From assembly GCA_011051715.1 (NCBI GenBank), contig DRKP01000082.1, forward strand, positions 1 to 36,769: a DNA stretch of 36,769 nucleotides. The letters run 5' to 3'. This document shows, piece by piece, positions 8,464-18,094 of the stretch. The notes under the pieces are model-generated. The model saw only the letters and a program-made list of their open reading frames with translations, did no database searches and was not told where the DNA came from. Every line of letters starts with the position of its first letter. The stretch's first letter is position 1. Source of the DNA: Sedimenticola thiotaurini. GTDB lineage: Bacteria > Pseudomonadota > Gammaproteobacteria > Chromatiales > Chromatiaceae. The position numbers and the translations under genes are program-made.

Positions 8464-9252
8464 ATGTATTGCGGTAAGGTGGCCCCGCGGGGGATCCTCA
8501 TTGGCCTGCTCCTGCTGCTGGCTGCGCAGGCATCCGCCTCCGGCCTGCCCGACACCATCGACCGGGTCCGCCCCTCGATCGTCGCTGTCGGCACCTATCA
8601 GCCGACCCGCCGGCCACCGGCCAACTTCGTCGGAACAGGGTTCGTGGTGGGCGATGGCCGGCAGGTGGTGACCAACTACCATGTGGTACCGCAGGTGATC
8701 GACTACGCGAAAAAGGAGCGCCTGGTCATTTTCCACGGTCGGGGCAGGCGGGGCAGGGTCCGTGCTGCCCGCATGGTGGGGAGCGATCCGGAGCACGATC
8801 TGGCGCTGCTCGAGATCGAGGGCGAGCCGTTGCCGCCGCTCGAGCTCGGAGACTCCTCCCGGGTCCGCGAGGGGGAGGAGATCGCCTTCACCGGATTCCC
8901 CATCGGCATGGTGCTGGGGTTCTATCCGGTCACCCACCGGGGAATCGTCTCCGTCATCACACCGATGGTGATACCGGCCATGTCGTCGCGCCAGCTGACG
9001 GCGGAGCAGATCAAACGGTTGCGCAAACCCTTCGACGTGCTGCAGCTCGATGCCACCGCCTATCCGGGCAACAGCGGCAGCCCGGTCTACGATCAACGGA
9101 CGGGACGGGTGATCGGGGTGGTCAACAGTGTTTTCGTGAAGAAGGGCAAGGAGTCGGCCCTCAGCCGGCCGACCGGGATCAGTTATGCGATACCGGTCCG
9201 GTACGTGAGAGACCTGCTGTCCGCGGGAAGAAAGCGGTCCGGGCGCCAGTGA
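8464..9252 (+). CDS. Secreted trypsin-like serine protease
   Basis: This encodes 262 residues from the ATG at 8464, chosen because a strong AGGAGGAGGAG (8445-8455) sits 8 bp upstream; the frame is open further upstream but without a comparable site. A signal peptide (ILIGLLLLLAAQASASG, residues 11-27) points to export. The chymotrypsin-fold triad is complete: His73 in TNYHVV, Asp112 in EHDLALL and Ser204 in GNSGSP. There is no PDZ domain, so it is not a classical DegP. It resembles stand-alone S1C proteases that process exported proteins. It is 16 bp upstream of the beta-propeller gene, probably in the same operon, and divergent from the EPS operon. A role in processing secreted or EPS-associated proteins is inference from context. 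Confidence 0.85.
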   Translation: MYCGKVAPRGILIGLLLLLAAQASASGLPDTIDRVRPSIVAVGTYQPTRRPPANFVGTGFVVGDGRQVVTNYHVVPQVIDYAKKERLVIFHGRGRRGRVRAARMVGSDPEHDLALLEIEGEPLPPLELGDSSRVREGEEIAFTGFPIGMVLGFYPVTHRGIVSVITPMVIPAMSSRQLTAEQIKRLRKPFDVLQLDATAYPGNSGSPVYDQRTGRVIGVVNSVFVKKGKESALSRPTGISYAIPVRYVRDLLSAGRKRSGRQ

Positions 9253-9268
9253 CGGAAATCGTTTGGGG

Positions 9269-10510
9269 ATGCCTCTTCGGAATGCCGGAACCATGCTGAC
9301 CTGGCTCTGGCGGGGAGGGCGGCTCTATCTGATCGTGACCGGACTGGTCTTCAACCTGGTGCTGGTTTCGGCTGCCACCTACCTCCTCTCCGCCCGGGTC
9401 GCCGAGCACTGGCGCTGGAAGCAGCTGGTGCGCTGGTGGGAGGGGCCGGCGGACCGCACGGCGACGACCGTTGTCGAGCCGGTGGCCGGGGGTGCCGCCA
9501 ACCCGGGCTATGCACGCCTGCCGAAGGGGAAATGGGTCAAGATCCATCAGCAGCAACCGGACGATGCGGTCCGTTTTTCCCGCCAGCGTCATGCCGGCAG
9601 CGCCTTCGACCGCAGGCGCGGCGAGCTGCTCCTGTTCGGCAGCGACACCCATGGCCGGAACTGGGACAACGCCGTCTACCGGTTCAGCATGTCCCGCCTG
9701 CAGTGGAGTCGGTCCTATCCTCCGGACGGCCCGGAGACCTACCGGGTGAACGGGGAAGGGATCCCGGTTGCGGGAGCGAACGGAGACCATCCCTGGGCGA
9801 TGCACACCTTCGATGCAGTGATGTACGACCAGGAACAGGATGCGTTGATCGTCGCCAGTTACCCGAAGCATCTGAAACCCGGCCGTTTCGGAAACTGGAT
9901 GAAGGGAGTCTGGGAAGGGATCAGGAGGCATCCGACCTGGATCTTCGATCTGAAGTCCCGGCAGTGGCACTATGCCAGAGGCAAAGCGGTGGACTTCTTC
10001 CCCTATGCGACGGCATACGACTCCACCAGGGGGGTCGCAGTGGGGTTCCAGCCCTATGGGATCTATGAATTCCGGGACGGGAGCTGGAACAAGGTCGGCA
10101 GGCAGACCTACTATGCCTATCACACCAATGCGGTCTATGACAGTGGTCGTCACCGGTTCATGATCTACGGGGCCAACGACAAGCGTGATGCCATCTATGT
10201 CTATGTGCCCGGAGACAACCGGGCGAGAGAGATGCCGACGCCGGGCGTCCGTCCCCCGGGAACACAGCACCAGCCGATGGCCTATCACGAGCGCCTGGGC
10301 AGGGTGGTGGTACTGATCGACGGCGCAGACAGGGCATCCACCTGGACCTACGACCCCTCCGCCGACCGCTGGCAGCGGATCGAAGGGGCGGATTTCCCCT
10401 TCCCCGTGGGGATGGACTACATGATGCAGTACGACCCGGTAAACGACCTGCTGGTCCTGGTCGCCAGCCCGCAGGGGGAGGAGACATCGGTCTGGGCCCT
10501 GCGGCTGTAG
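9269..10510 (+). CDS. Membrane-anchored beta-propeller (Kelch-like) protein of unknown function
   Basis: About 413 residues. A single N-terminal transmembrane segment (YLIVTGLVFNLVLVSAATYLL) is followed by a large periplasmic domain. That domain contains repeated blades of the form D..R..LLLFGSD, FDAVMYDQEQDALIV, ATAYDSTRGVAVGF, NAVYDSGRHRFMIYG, MAYHERLGRVVVL and MQYDPVNDLLVLV, the look of a six- or seven-bladed Kelch-type propeller. No catalytic motif is recognised; such domains usually bind carbohydrate or protein. The start is uncertain: TTG 9263, ATG 9269 and ATG 9293 are all possible. It follows the serine protease closely and converges on the beta-helix gene, whose N-terminal architecture is the same (short cytoplasmic tail, one membrane helix, periplasmic beta domain). 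The two may act on the same surface polysaccharide, which is inference. Confidence 0.7.
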   Translation: MPLRNAGTMLTWLWRGGRLYLIVTGLVFNLVLVSAATYLLSARVAEHWRWKQLVRWWEGPADRTATTVVEPVAGGAANPGYARLPKGKWVKIHQQQPDDAVRFSRQRHAGSAFDRRRGELLLFGSDTHGRNWDNAVYRFSMSRLQWSRSYPPDGPETYRVNGEGIPVAGANGDHPWAMHTFDAVMYDQEQDALIVASYPKHLKPGRFGNWMKGVWEGIRRHPTWIFDLKSRQWHYARGKAVDFFPYATAYDSTRGVAVGFQPYGIYEFRDGSWNKVGRQTYYAYHTNAVYDSGRHRFMIYGANDKRDAIYVYVPGDNRAREMPTPGVRPPGTQHQPMAYHERLGRVVVLIDGADRASTWTYDPSADRWQRIEGADFPFPVGMDYMMQYDPVNDLLVLVASPQGEETSVWALRL

Positions 10511-10535
10511 GCCGCACCTGCAACCCGGGATCGAT

Positions 10536-12116
10536 TCATTTCGCGGGTTCCCCGGGGCCGGCGGGATTGCATACCCTGCCGGCGGAGTACTGGATCGGTC
10601 CCATGTCGATCGGTGGGGTGCGGGCGGTGCCGCAGAAATCGTCGTCCAGTCCCTCCACATCGATCCCGCGCCCGAGCAGTTTCGGGCCGGGGAATTCGGC
10701 GGTGGGTGACAGGTCTGCCGCCGCAGGGGCGGTGAACCAGCGCTCGAAGGGACATCCCGACAGGATCGGAATCTCCCTGAAACAGCCCCGGTAGACCAGG
10801 TTGTTGGCGGACAGTGCAAGGCCGTCGTCCCTCTCCCTGATCCGGCCGGAGATCAGGTTGTTGGCGATACTCGCAGTGGAGGAGGAGAAGCGGACATCGA
10901 TGCCGAGCGAGTTGTGGATCAGGTTGTTGAAGATGCCGGTCTGATAGGCGCGGTTGAGATAGATCCCGACGTCCCGGGAGCAGTTGAGGATCACGTTGTT
11001 GCGCATGATCCCGTTGGTGAACTCCCGTTCGCAGCTGCCGTCGCGGCAGAATTGCCCGCCGGTTCCACCGCCTCCGAACGACAGCCCGATGCGTACGCCG
11101 CGATCCGCGGGCAGGTTCATCTCGCAGATGACGAGGTTGCGTTCGAACACCCCGTCGCGGCCATTGCCCTTCATGAAGGCGCCATAGCTGATGCGATCAC
11201 TCCGCTTCTTGGAGAAATCGGCGATCAGGTTGCCGCGGACGACCCAGCCATTCACGTTGTCGATGTTCAGGAGGGTGACCGGATTGCCGGTATCCCGCGG
11301 GCGGCTGTTGACGAAGGAGTTGTACTCGATGAGGCCATGGTCGGGATAGCGCTGCTTCCCCGCCACCTTCGTGCCGTTGACCTTGACCGGGGCATTGAAA
11401 TCGGCGAGGCGGCTGTTTCTCAATACGAAGCCACGACCCCGGCCGACCACATGGAAGGCGTGTTCGCAGCGGCTGTCGCTGCTGCAGGTGCCACGGATGT
11501 CGAGATTCTCGAACACCCAGTAGGGTGACAGGACATGGAATCCTTCCAGTGTCTCCATATCCAGTCGGACGTCACCCAGGCGGCGTGCCCTGATGGAGAC
11601 CGGCGCGTCGGCGGTGCCACCCCGGACCAGGGGAATGCTCCTGCCCCGCAAGCGGTAGACCCCCGGTTCCGGCTCGATGGTGTCCCCGGGGCGGGCCGAC
11701 CTGATCGCGGCCAGCAGTTCCCTGGTGCCGGACACCCGGATCGTGGCCCCCGAGCCGGTGCTGGTACTGGTGGTGCGCTGCGAACCCACCGGCCTGCCCC
11801 TGCGGTCGTAGGCCTGCCGGGAGTACAGCCTGGTCGGCGAAGCGCCCTGGCCACGCCACTCCTCCAGCGTGGGAAAGGGTGCTGGCCCGGCTGCGGGAGC
11901 CGCGTCCCAGTCGGCGACGAGACCGCTGTCGAGGGTGATCCTGGCGAGTTTCCTTCTCAACCCGTACGACTGGTAGGCGTACCGGTTCGCCGCCTTTTCC
12001 AGCAGCAGCCATGGCGACTCACCGATGGCCAGGAAGACCCAGGCAACGGTTGCGATTGCCAGCAGGTTGGCGATCACGCCGCTGACGAGCAGGTATCGGA
12101 GGAGCCTTCTGTACAT
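10536..12116 (-). CDS. Membrane-anchored right-handed beta-helix protein (chondroitinase-B/PL6-like fold)
   Basis: About 526 residues from the ATG at 12116; the frame extends to a TTG at 12137. An N-terminal membrane helix (LVSGVIANLLAIATVAWVFLAI) is followed by a linker and then a long run of parallel beta-helix rungs with asparagine-rich turns (FENLDIRG, LRNSRLADFNAPVKV, IEYNSFVN, VRGNLIADFSKK, RNNVILNCSRDVGIYLN, FNNLIHNSLGIDV). The opening pattern, TRELLAAIRSARPGDTIEPEPGVYRL, is that of polysaccharide lyase family 6 and alginate-type beta-helix enzymes. Several Cys pairs suggest disulfides in the periplasm. It may cleave or epimerise the polysaccharide made by the neighbouring genes; activity is unproven and catalytic Lys/Arg residues cannot be assigned by eye. 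It lies 54 bp after rmlD on the same strand. Confidence 0.7.
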   Translation of the reverse strand: MYRRLLRYLLVSGVIANLLAIATVAWVFLAIGESPWLLLEKAANRYAYQSYGLRRKLARITLDSGLVADWDAAPAAGPAPFPTLEEWRGQGASPTRLYSRQAYDRRGRPVGSQRTTSTSTGSGATIRVSGTRELLAAIRSARPGDTIEPEPGVYRLRGRSIPLVRGGTADAPVSIRARRLGDVRLDMETLEGFHVLSPYWVFENLDIRGTCSSDSRCEHAFHVVGRGRGFVLRNSRLADFNAPVKVNGTKVAGKQRYPDHGLIEYNSFVNSRPRDTGNPVTLLNIDNVNGWVVRGNLIADFSKKRSDRISYGAFMKGNGRDGVFERNLVICEMNLPADRGVRIGLSFGGGGTGGQFCRDGSCEREFTNGIMRNNVILNCSRDVGIYLNRAYQTGIFNNLIHNSLGIDVRFSSSTASIANNLISGRIRERDDGLALSANNLVYRGCFREIPILSGCPFERWFTAPAAADLSPTAEFPGPKLLGRGIDVEGLDDDFCGTARTPPIDMGPIQYSAGRVCNPAGPGEPAK

Positions 12117-12170
12117 CGTCGGGGGCCGGTGAGCCAATGTGGCGGCTATCCCCTTTCCAGGGGGCAGGGA

Positions 12171-13085
12171 TCAGCCGGCACACAGCTCCAGCGTCTGCCT
12201 CCACCCGGGCATCTCCAGGCCGAACTCCCGTTGCAGTTTCGCGCCGGACAGTACCGAATATCCCGGCCGTGGCGCCGGTACCGGGTAGTCGCTGCTGGGT
12301 ATGGGCAGCAGCTGCGTCAGTTTTCGCCGCTCGTCCTGGGTCGTGTCGAGGATCGCTCGCGCGAAGCCGTACCAGCTCGTCTCGCCGTTGCAGGTGACGT
12401 TGTAGATGCCGGCCTTGCCGGTCAGCTGGCCGTGCAGGTCCGGGCGGCTGTTCCGAAGCGGCGCCCGGGCCAGGATCTGCGCCGTGCTTTCGGCAATCAT
12501 CCGGCACCAGGTCGGACTGCCGATCTGATCGTCAACGATCTTCAGCGTCTCCCGTTCCCGCGCCAGGCGCAGCATGGTGAGGAAAAAATTGTGTCCCCGG
12601 GCGCCGTAGACCCAGCTGGTGCGCAGGATCAGCCAGGCCCCGCCCACCGCCTCGATGGCGCGGTCGCCGGCCAGCTTGGTGCGGCCGTAGACGTTGATCG
12701 GGTTGGGCTCGTCCTCTTCCGTGTAGGGGCGGTCGGCGCTGCCATCGAAGACATAATCGGTGGAATAGTGGACCAGGGCGGCGTTCAGGCGCTTCGCCTC
12801 CTCGGCCAGGATGCCCGGTGCAGTGCCGTTGACCGCCATCGCCAGGTCCGGCTCCTCCTCCGCCTTGTCGACGGCGGTGTAGGCGGCGGCGTTGACGATC
12901 AGCTCCGGTTTCACCTCGCGGACCACCGAGCGGATGCTGTCCGGATCGGCCAGGTTGAGGGCGAGCCGGGTGTTGACCTGGTCGGCCACCATCACCCCGC
13001 CCAGGGTGGCGAGGGTTCGCTGCAGTTCCCAGCCGACCTGGCCATTGTTGCCGATCAGAAGGATGGAGGGGCGTTGGTCTTTCAT
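12171..13085 (-). CDS. rmlD: dTDP-4-dehydrorhamnose reductase
   Basis: This 304-residue short-chain dehydrogenase catalyses the last step of dTDP-L-rhamnose synthesis, the NAD(P)H reduction of dTDP-4-keto-L-rhamnose. The Rossmann motif GNNGQVG is at 12-18, STDYVFDG at 108-115 and the catalytic pair Y133-x3-K137 is in VYGRTKLAG. The start is ATG at 13085 with AAGGG upstream; a longer frame to 13130 runs into a degenerate repeat and is rejected. It belongs to the rmlB-rmlA-rmlC-rmlD group but is separated from rmlC by 155 bp carrying repeat remnants. Confidence 0.93.
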   Translation of the reverse strand: MKDQRPSILLIGNNGQVGWELQRTLATLGGVMVADQVNTRLALNLADPDSIRSVVREVKPELIVNAAAYTAVDKAEEEPDLAMAVNGTAPGILAEEAKRLNAALVHYSTDYVFDGSADRPYTEEDEPNPINVYGRTKLAGDRAIEAVGGAWLILRTSWVYGARGHNFFLTMLRLARERETLKIVDDQIGSPTWCRMIAESTAQILARAPLRNSRPDLHGQLTGKAGIYNVTCNGETSWYGFARAILDTTQDERRKLTQLLPIPSSDYPVPAPRPGYSVLSGAKLQREFGLEMPGWRQTLELCAG

Positions 13086-13122
13086 CGGGTTGGCCCTTCT
13101 TATTGTCCGTTGTTCATAAAGT

Positions 13123-13200
13123 CTCGCCAAGGCGCGGAGAGGATCGATATTTGCTTGCCATTGGATCCCGCCCCGCAGGAGCGGCGCCCCGCCGCGAAAG
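13123..13200. repeat. Remnant of the CTCGC repeat plus a REP-like hairpin between rmlC and rmlD
   Basis: CTCGCCAAGGCGCGGAGAGG begins at 13123 and matches the end of the tandem repeat unit seen at 23327-23710. It is followed by GCAGGAGCGGCGCCCCGCCG from 13175, which contains the hairpin GCGGC-GCCCC-GCCGC (13181-13195). Together they fill much of the 155-bp gap between rmlC and rmlD. A GC hairpin here could also attenuate rmlD transcription or stabilise the rmlC mRNA end; it lacks a U-tract. Confidence 0.5.
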
Positions 13201-13240
13201 ACCCGACTGGCACCGCGCCCTTCGCGCCGGGGGCGACGGG

Positions 13241-13803
13241 CTATCGAGAGAGCCCATCATATCCGGGCAACCGGTCAGACGGCACTTCGGCCAGCGTCGG
13301 GGCGTCCCGGTCCTTGTCGGAGAGGGAGGGCGAGTCGATGGGCCAGTCGATGCCGATGGCCGGGTCGTTCCAGAGGATCGATCCCTCCGTCTCCGGGTGA
13401 TAGTAGTCGGTGCACTTGTAGGAGAACAGCGCGGTCCCGCTGAGGACGCAGAAGCCGTGGGCGAAGTCGGGCGGGACATAGAACTGGCGCCGGTTGTCCG
13501 ATGAGAGCCGCACACCGGCCCACTGGCCGAAGGTGGGGGAGCCGCGACGAATGTCGACGGCCACGTCGTACACCTCGCCCTGCAGCACCTGCACCAGCTT
13601 GCCCTGGGCGTGGGGGTTCTGAAAGTGGAGCCCGCGCAGGACACCGGCGCGGGAGAAGGAGAGATTGTCCTGGACGAAGTCGGCGGTGATGCCGATCCCC
13701 CGGTAGCGTTCCTTCTGCCAGGTCTCCATGAAGAATCCGCGCTCGTCGCCGAACACCTTCGGTTCCAGGATCAACACTCCCGGCAGACGGGTCTCGGTCA
13801 CCT

Positions 13804-13807
<4 letters not shown>
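13241..13807 (-). CDS. rmlC: dTDP-4-dehydrorhamnose 3,5-epimerase
   Basis: This 188-residue cupin enzyme converts dTDP-4-keto-6-deoxyglucose to dTDP-4-keto-L-rhamnose. Family landmarks are visible: [10 protein letters not shown] (21-30), QDNLSFS, then VLRGLHFQ with the catalytic His61, and FAHGFCVLS further on. Length is normal. AGGAG lies 8 bp before the ATG, and the first four bases overlap the rmlA stop (ATGA), so translation is coupled to rmlA. It is followed by the repeat-bearing gap before rmlD. Confidence 0.95.
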
Positions 13808-14717
<910 letters not shown>

Positions 14718-14721
<4 letters not shown>

Positions 14722-15083
14722 GGTTCGATCGTACTCCGTAATTTCTTATACAGTCCCGTCATCAGGCGGCTGGTCTGATCCAGGAGATTGCTCAATTGCT
14801 GATTCGGTGGCATCAGGCCTACCCTGATAGCAATCTCCTGCTGGGTGTCGAGTTCACTGAGAGAACCCCTGGCCATGCTGAGAAAGTTCAACAGCTCTTT
14901 ACGGCTGCTGCGTGCAGCCCCTTCGGCAATATTGCTGGGAATGGATACAGCCGATCTTCGCATTTGCGACACCAAACCAAATAATTCGTGCCGGGGGAAG
15001 TTTTCTGTCGTCCTGTAGATTTCTTCCACGAGATCCATCGCGCTCTTCCAGGCTTCCAGTTGTGCATGTGGCTTCCTTTCCAT
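14718..15083 (-). CDS. Four-helix-bundle protein (S23 rRNA-intervening-sequence / Avd-like family)
   Basis: This encodes 121 residues from the ATG at 15083, chosen because GGAGG lies 5 bp upstream; the ATG at 15095 overlaps that site. The sequence has family landmarks: [40 protein letters not shown] and [14 protein letters not shown]. Members are small helical bundles found either inside 23S rRNA intervening sequences or scattered singly near sugar-nucleotide genes; function is unknown, although the related Avd protein binds nucleic acid. Here it interrupts the rmlB-rmlA junction and is flanked by inverted copies of the heptamer repeat (15121-15147 and 14681-14720). Its end overlaps the rmlA start (ATGA). 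It has nothing obvious to do with rhamnose synthesis and looks like an inserted passenger. Confidence 0.85.
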
Positions 15084-15120
15084 AATAACCTCCATTCCAT
15101 AATAAAATCGTTCCCTCCCT

Positions 15121-15147
15121 ACTCCTCACTCCTCACCCCTCACTCAA
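15121..15147. repeat. Heptamer repeat, copy 2 (CTCACTC/CTCACCC units)
   Basis: ACTCCTCACTCCTCACCCCT followed by CACTCAA. It is an inverted counterpart of copy 1. The rmlB stop codon (15133-15135) and its last three sense codons lie inside it, so the repeat has replaced the native rmlB terminus. Confidence 0.8.
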
Positions 15148-16215
15148 CACCCCCAGCCGCTCCCTCCTATAGCTTCCATCCTGCACCCGGCGGCACCAGT
15201 TGAGGTTGTCCAGGTACCACTGCACCGTCTTGCGCATGCCGGTGTCGAAGGTCTCTTCCGGGACCCAGCCCAGCTCCTGCTCGATCCTGTCGGCGTCGAT
15301 GGCGTAGCGCCTGTCGTGACCGGGACGGTCGGTGACATGGGTGATCAGCTGCTCATAGCGGTCGATGCCGGCGTGGGGGGAGGGGGCCAGCTGGTCCAGG
15401 GTGGCGCAGAGGGTCTTCACCACCTCCAGGTTGGTCTTCTCGTTGTGGCCGCCGATGTTGTAGGTCCGTCCCGGCGTGCCTTCGGTCAACACCTTCCACA
15501 GGGCGCGAACGTGGTCGTCGACGTAGAGCCAGTCGCGGATCTGGTCACCCTTGCCGTAGATGGGCAGCGGCTTGCCATCGAGGGCGTTGAGGATGACCAG
15601 GGGGATCAGCTTCTCCGGGAACTGGTAGGGACCGTAGTTGTTGGAGCAGTTGGTGATCAGGGTCGGCAGGCCATAGGTCTCGTGCCACGCCCGGACCAGG
15701 TGGTCGGAGGAGGCCTTGCTGGCGGAGTAGGGGGAGTTGGGCTTGTAGGGGTCCTCCTCCCGGAACAGGCCGGTCGGACCCAGGCTGCCGTAGACCTCGT
15801 CGGTGGAGACGTGATGGAAGCGGAAATCACGTTTGCCCTCGTCGTCGAGTCCGTTCCAGTAGTGGCGCGCCGCCTCCAGCAGGGTATAGACGCCGACGAT
15901 GTTGGTCTGGATGAAGGTGGAGGGGCCATCGATGGAGCGGTCCACGTGGGATTCGGCGGCCAGGTGCAGGATGGCGTCGGGGCGGTACTGCTGGAACAGC
16001 CGCCGGACCTCGGTTTCGTCACAGACGTCCACCTGTTCGAACCGGTAGTTGGGGTGGTCGGCCACCGCCTCCAGCGATTCCAGGTTGCCGGCGTAGGTGA
16101 GTTTGTCCACGTTGACCAGGGTCAGATCGTGGTGCTCGATCAGGTAACGGATCACGGCGGAGCCGATGAAGCCGGCGCCACCGGTGACCAGCAGGGTCTT
16201 GGGATGGAGGGTCAT
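15133..16215 (-). CDS. rmlB: dTDP-glucose 4,6-dehydratase
   Basis: This 360-residue extended short-chain dehydrogenase converts dTDP-glucose to dTDP-4-keto-6-deoxyglucose. The NAD-binding TGGAGFIG is at 11-18, the catalytic STDEVYG near 137-143 and the Y163-x3-K167 pair in SPYSASK. Length is normal. The C-terminal residues SEG and the stop are encoded by the heptamer repeat; this is beyond the catalytic core and should be harmless. It is first of the rml genes in transcription order, after a 117-bp gap behind the sulfurylase/APS kinase fusion. Confidence 0.96.
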   Translation of the reverse strand: MTLHPKTLLVTGGAGFIGSAVIRYLIEHHDLTLVNVDKLTYAGNLESLEAVADHPNYRFEQVDVCDETEVRRLFQQYRPDAILHLAAESHVDRSIDGPSTFIQTNIVGVYTLLEAARHYWNGLDDEGKRDFRFHHVSTDEVYGSLGPTGLFREEDPYKPNSPYSASKASSDHLVRAWHETYGLPTLITNCSNNYGPYQFPEKLIPLVILNALDGKPLPIYGKGDQIRDWLYVDDHVRALWKVLTEGTPGRTYNIGGHNEKTNLEVVKTLCATLDQLAPSPHAGIDRYEQLITHVTDRPGHDRRYAIDADRIEQELGWVPEETFDTGMRKTVQWYLDNLNWCRRVQDGSYRRERLGVLSEG

Positions 16216-16261
16216 GGTGTCGGATGCTCGTTTCTTCTGCCTGTCAGGATGTGTGTTCTTC

Positions 16262-16276
16262 GCGGCGGGGCGCCGC
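16262..16276. repeat. GC-rich hairpin upstream of rmlB
   Basis: GCGGCG-GGG-CGCCGC forms a perfect 6-bp stem in the 117-bp gap between the sulfurylase/APS kinase gene and rmlB. It is followed by the similar GGGGAGCCGCCCCCGG. It resembles the REP-like hairpin at 13181-13195. There is no U-tract, so I do not call it a terminator. Confidence 0.45.
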
Positions 16277-16332
16277 CCCCACGGGTTGGTTGTAGGGGAG
16301 CCGCCCCCGGTGCAAATCGGAATCTTCCGGCT

Positions 16333-18033
16333 TCACTCCCGTTCGTCCAGGTAGCCTTCCTTGAACAGGTACAGCAGCACCATCTGCGCCGCCTGGGCCG
16401 GGGTCAGGTCGCTGGTGTCGATGTCGATCTCCGGGTGCTCCGGTGCCTCGTAGGGATCGCTGATGCCGGTGAACTCGGGGATGATCCCCTTGCGCGCCTT
16501 GGCGTACAGCCCCTTGCGGTCGCGCGCCTCGCACACCTCCAGCGGGGTGGAGACGTGGATCTCGATGAAGGCGCCGTGCTGCTCGATCAGCTCGCGCACC
16601 GCCCGCCGGGTCTCGGTGTAGGGGGCGATGGGGGCGCAGATGGCGACACCGCCGTTCTTGGTGATCTCACTGGCGACGAAGCCGATGCGGCGGATATTGA
16701 TATCGCGGTCACGCTTGGAGAAACCCAGTTCACTGGAGAGATTCTGGCGCACGATATCGCCATCGAGCAGGGTCACCGGCCGGCTGCCGGATTCGATCAG
16801 CTTGGCATAGAGGATGCCGGCGATGGTGGACTTGCCGGAACCCGAGAGGCCGGTGAAGAACAGGGTGAAGCCCTGGGTGGCGCGGGACGGATAGGCACGG
16901 CTCAGTTCCTGGATGACGTTGGGATAGCTGAACCAGTCCGGGATCTCCTGGTTGCAGGTGAGGGCCTGCTTGAGCTGGCTGTTGCTGAAGCTCTCGCCCT
17001 CGATACCACTCTTCCGGAGTTGGCTGACGGGAAGGAAGCGCTTCTTCGACGGGGCGTAGCGCCACTCTTCCGCGGGAACGATGCGGATGCCCAGATCGTC
17101 CTGGTGCTTGAGTGCAAGCTCCTGGGCCTGGTAGGTGGCGTAGTGCCTGGTATCACTGCCGTTCAGGGGCGGGGAGGCATGGTCCGGTCCCACCAGGAAA
17201 TGGCTGCAGCCATAGTTGCGGTTGACGATGGCGTGCCACAGGGCCTCGCGCGGACCGGCCATGCGCATCGCCAGGGGCAGCAGCGACAGGGCCGACAGAT
17301 TGTGTGGAAAATGGTGGCGGATCGCCTTGTAGCAGTGCACCCGGGCGTAGTAGTGCAGATCGCCGGGCTTGGTTACCCCCACCGCCGGGTGCAGCAGGAT
17401 GTGACAGCCATGCTCCTTGGCGGAGCTGAGGATCAGTTCCCGGTGCAGCCGGTGGATGGGATTGCTGGAGTGGAAGGCCAGCACCTGGTTCCAGCCCATC
17501 TTGCGGAACAGGCTGCGCATCTCCTCCGGCGTGTCCCACAGGGTCTCGAACTCGTAGTGGACCGGCAGCTGCACCCCTTCGAGCCGGCCGGAGAGGTAGG
17601 TTCCCTGCACCTGCTCCAGCAGGTGTCGCACTCCCGGGTGGCGGTCGGAATCGGTGCCGTAGACGGCAATCGCCTCGCGCGCCTTGTCCGGCTGCCAGAT
17701 CTCCTCCACGGTCAGGACGGCGGGCATGAACCCCTCCGCATCACGAAGGGCGATCTGTTCACCCGGTTCGATGCCGTCGGCGAATTCCGCCGGCACGTCG
17801 AGGGTGATGGGCATCGGCCAGAGGCGGCCGTCCGGCAGCTTCATGGTATCCAGCACCGCGTCATATTCGGCCTGGCCCATGAAACCGGTCAGGGGGCTGA
17901 ATCCACCATTCATCAGCAGTTCCAGGTCGCAGAGCTGGCGCTTGGACAGGGTGATGGACTTGAACCCGAGGGAGGCCTGCTTCAGCTCCTCGGCACGGTC
18001 GTCGTCCACCAACAGCATGGTTGCTTCATTCAT
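16333..18033 (-). CDS. Sulfate adenylyltransferase-like / adenylylsulfate kinase fusion; sulfurylase active site degenerate
   Basis: 566 residues: an ATP sulfurylase-like domain (about 1-385) fused to an APS kinase domain (about 388-566). The kinase part has an intact Walker A (GLSGSGKST, 395-403), DGD at 424-426 and NIRRIGFVA, so it should phosphorylate APS to PAPS, the sulfate donor. In the sulfurylase part the family motif Q-x-R-N-P reads HSSNP (188-192) and G-R-D-H-A-G reads GPDHAS (282-287). Both signature arginines are gone, while the HxxH pair (His194, His197) remains. The domain therefore may no longer make APS, or may bind another ligand. AAAGGA lies ahead of the ATG. Its place between uppP and rmlB suggests sulfation or another modification of the EPS, which is inference. 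Confidence 0.88.
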   Translation of the reverse strand: MNEATMLLVDDDRAEELKQASLGFKSITLSKRQLCDLELLMNGGFSPLTGFMGQAEYDAVLDTMKLPDGRLWPMPITLDVPAEFADGIEPGEQIALRDAEGFMPAVLTVEEIWQPDKAREAIAVYGTDSDRHPGVRHLLEQVQGTYLSGRLEGVQLPVHYEFETLWDTPEEMRSLFRKMGWNQVLAFHSSNPIHRLHRELILSSAKEHGCHILLHPAVGVTKPGDLHYYARVHCYKAIRHHFPHNLSALSLLPLAMRMAGPREALWHAIVNRNYGCSHFLVGPDHASPPLNGSDTRHYATYQAQELALKHQDDLGIRIVPAEEWRYAPSKKRFLPVSQLRKSGIEGESFSNSQLKQALTCNQEIPDWFSYPNVIQELSRAYPSRATQGFTLFFTGLSGSGKSTIAGILYAKLIESGSRPVTLLDGDIVRQNLSSELGFSKRDRDINIRRIGFVASEITKNGGVAICAPIAPYTETRRAVRELIEQHGAFIEIHVSTPLEVCEARDRKGLYAKARKGIIPEFTGISDPYEAPEHPEIDIDTSDLTPAQAAQMVLLYLFKEGYLDERE

Positions 18034-18068
18034 TGCTCAACGTCCTTTCATATCGTGATAACCCGAAA

Positions 18069-18094
18069 CACCCCTCACTCCTCACTCCCTATCC
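18069..18094. repeat. Heptamer repeat, copy 3
   Basis: ACACCCCTCACTCCTCACTC followed by CCTATC, in the same orientation as copy 2. It fills the space before the sulfurylase/APS kinase gene and contains the uppP stop (18089-18091). There is no inverted partner or small gene next to it, so it may be a scar or an empty site. Confidence 0.7.
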
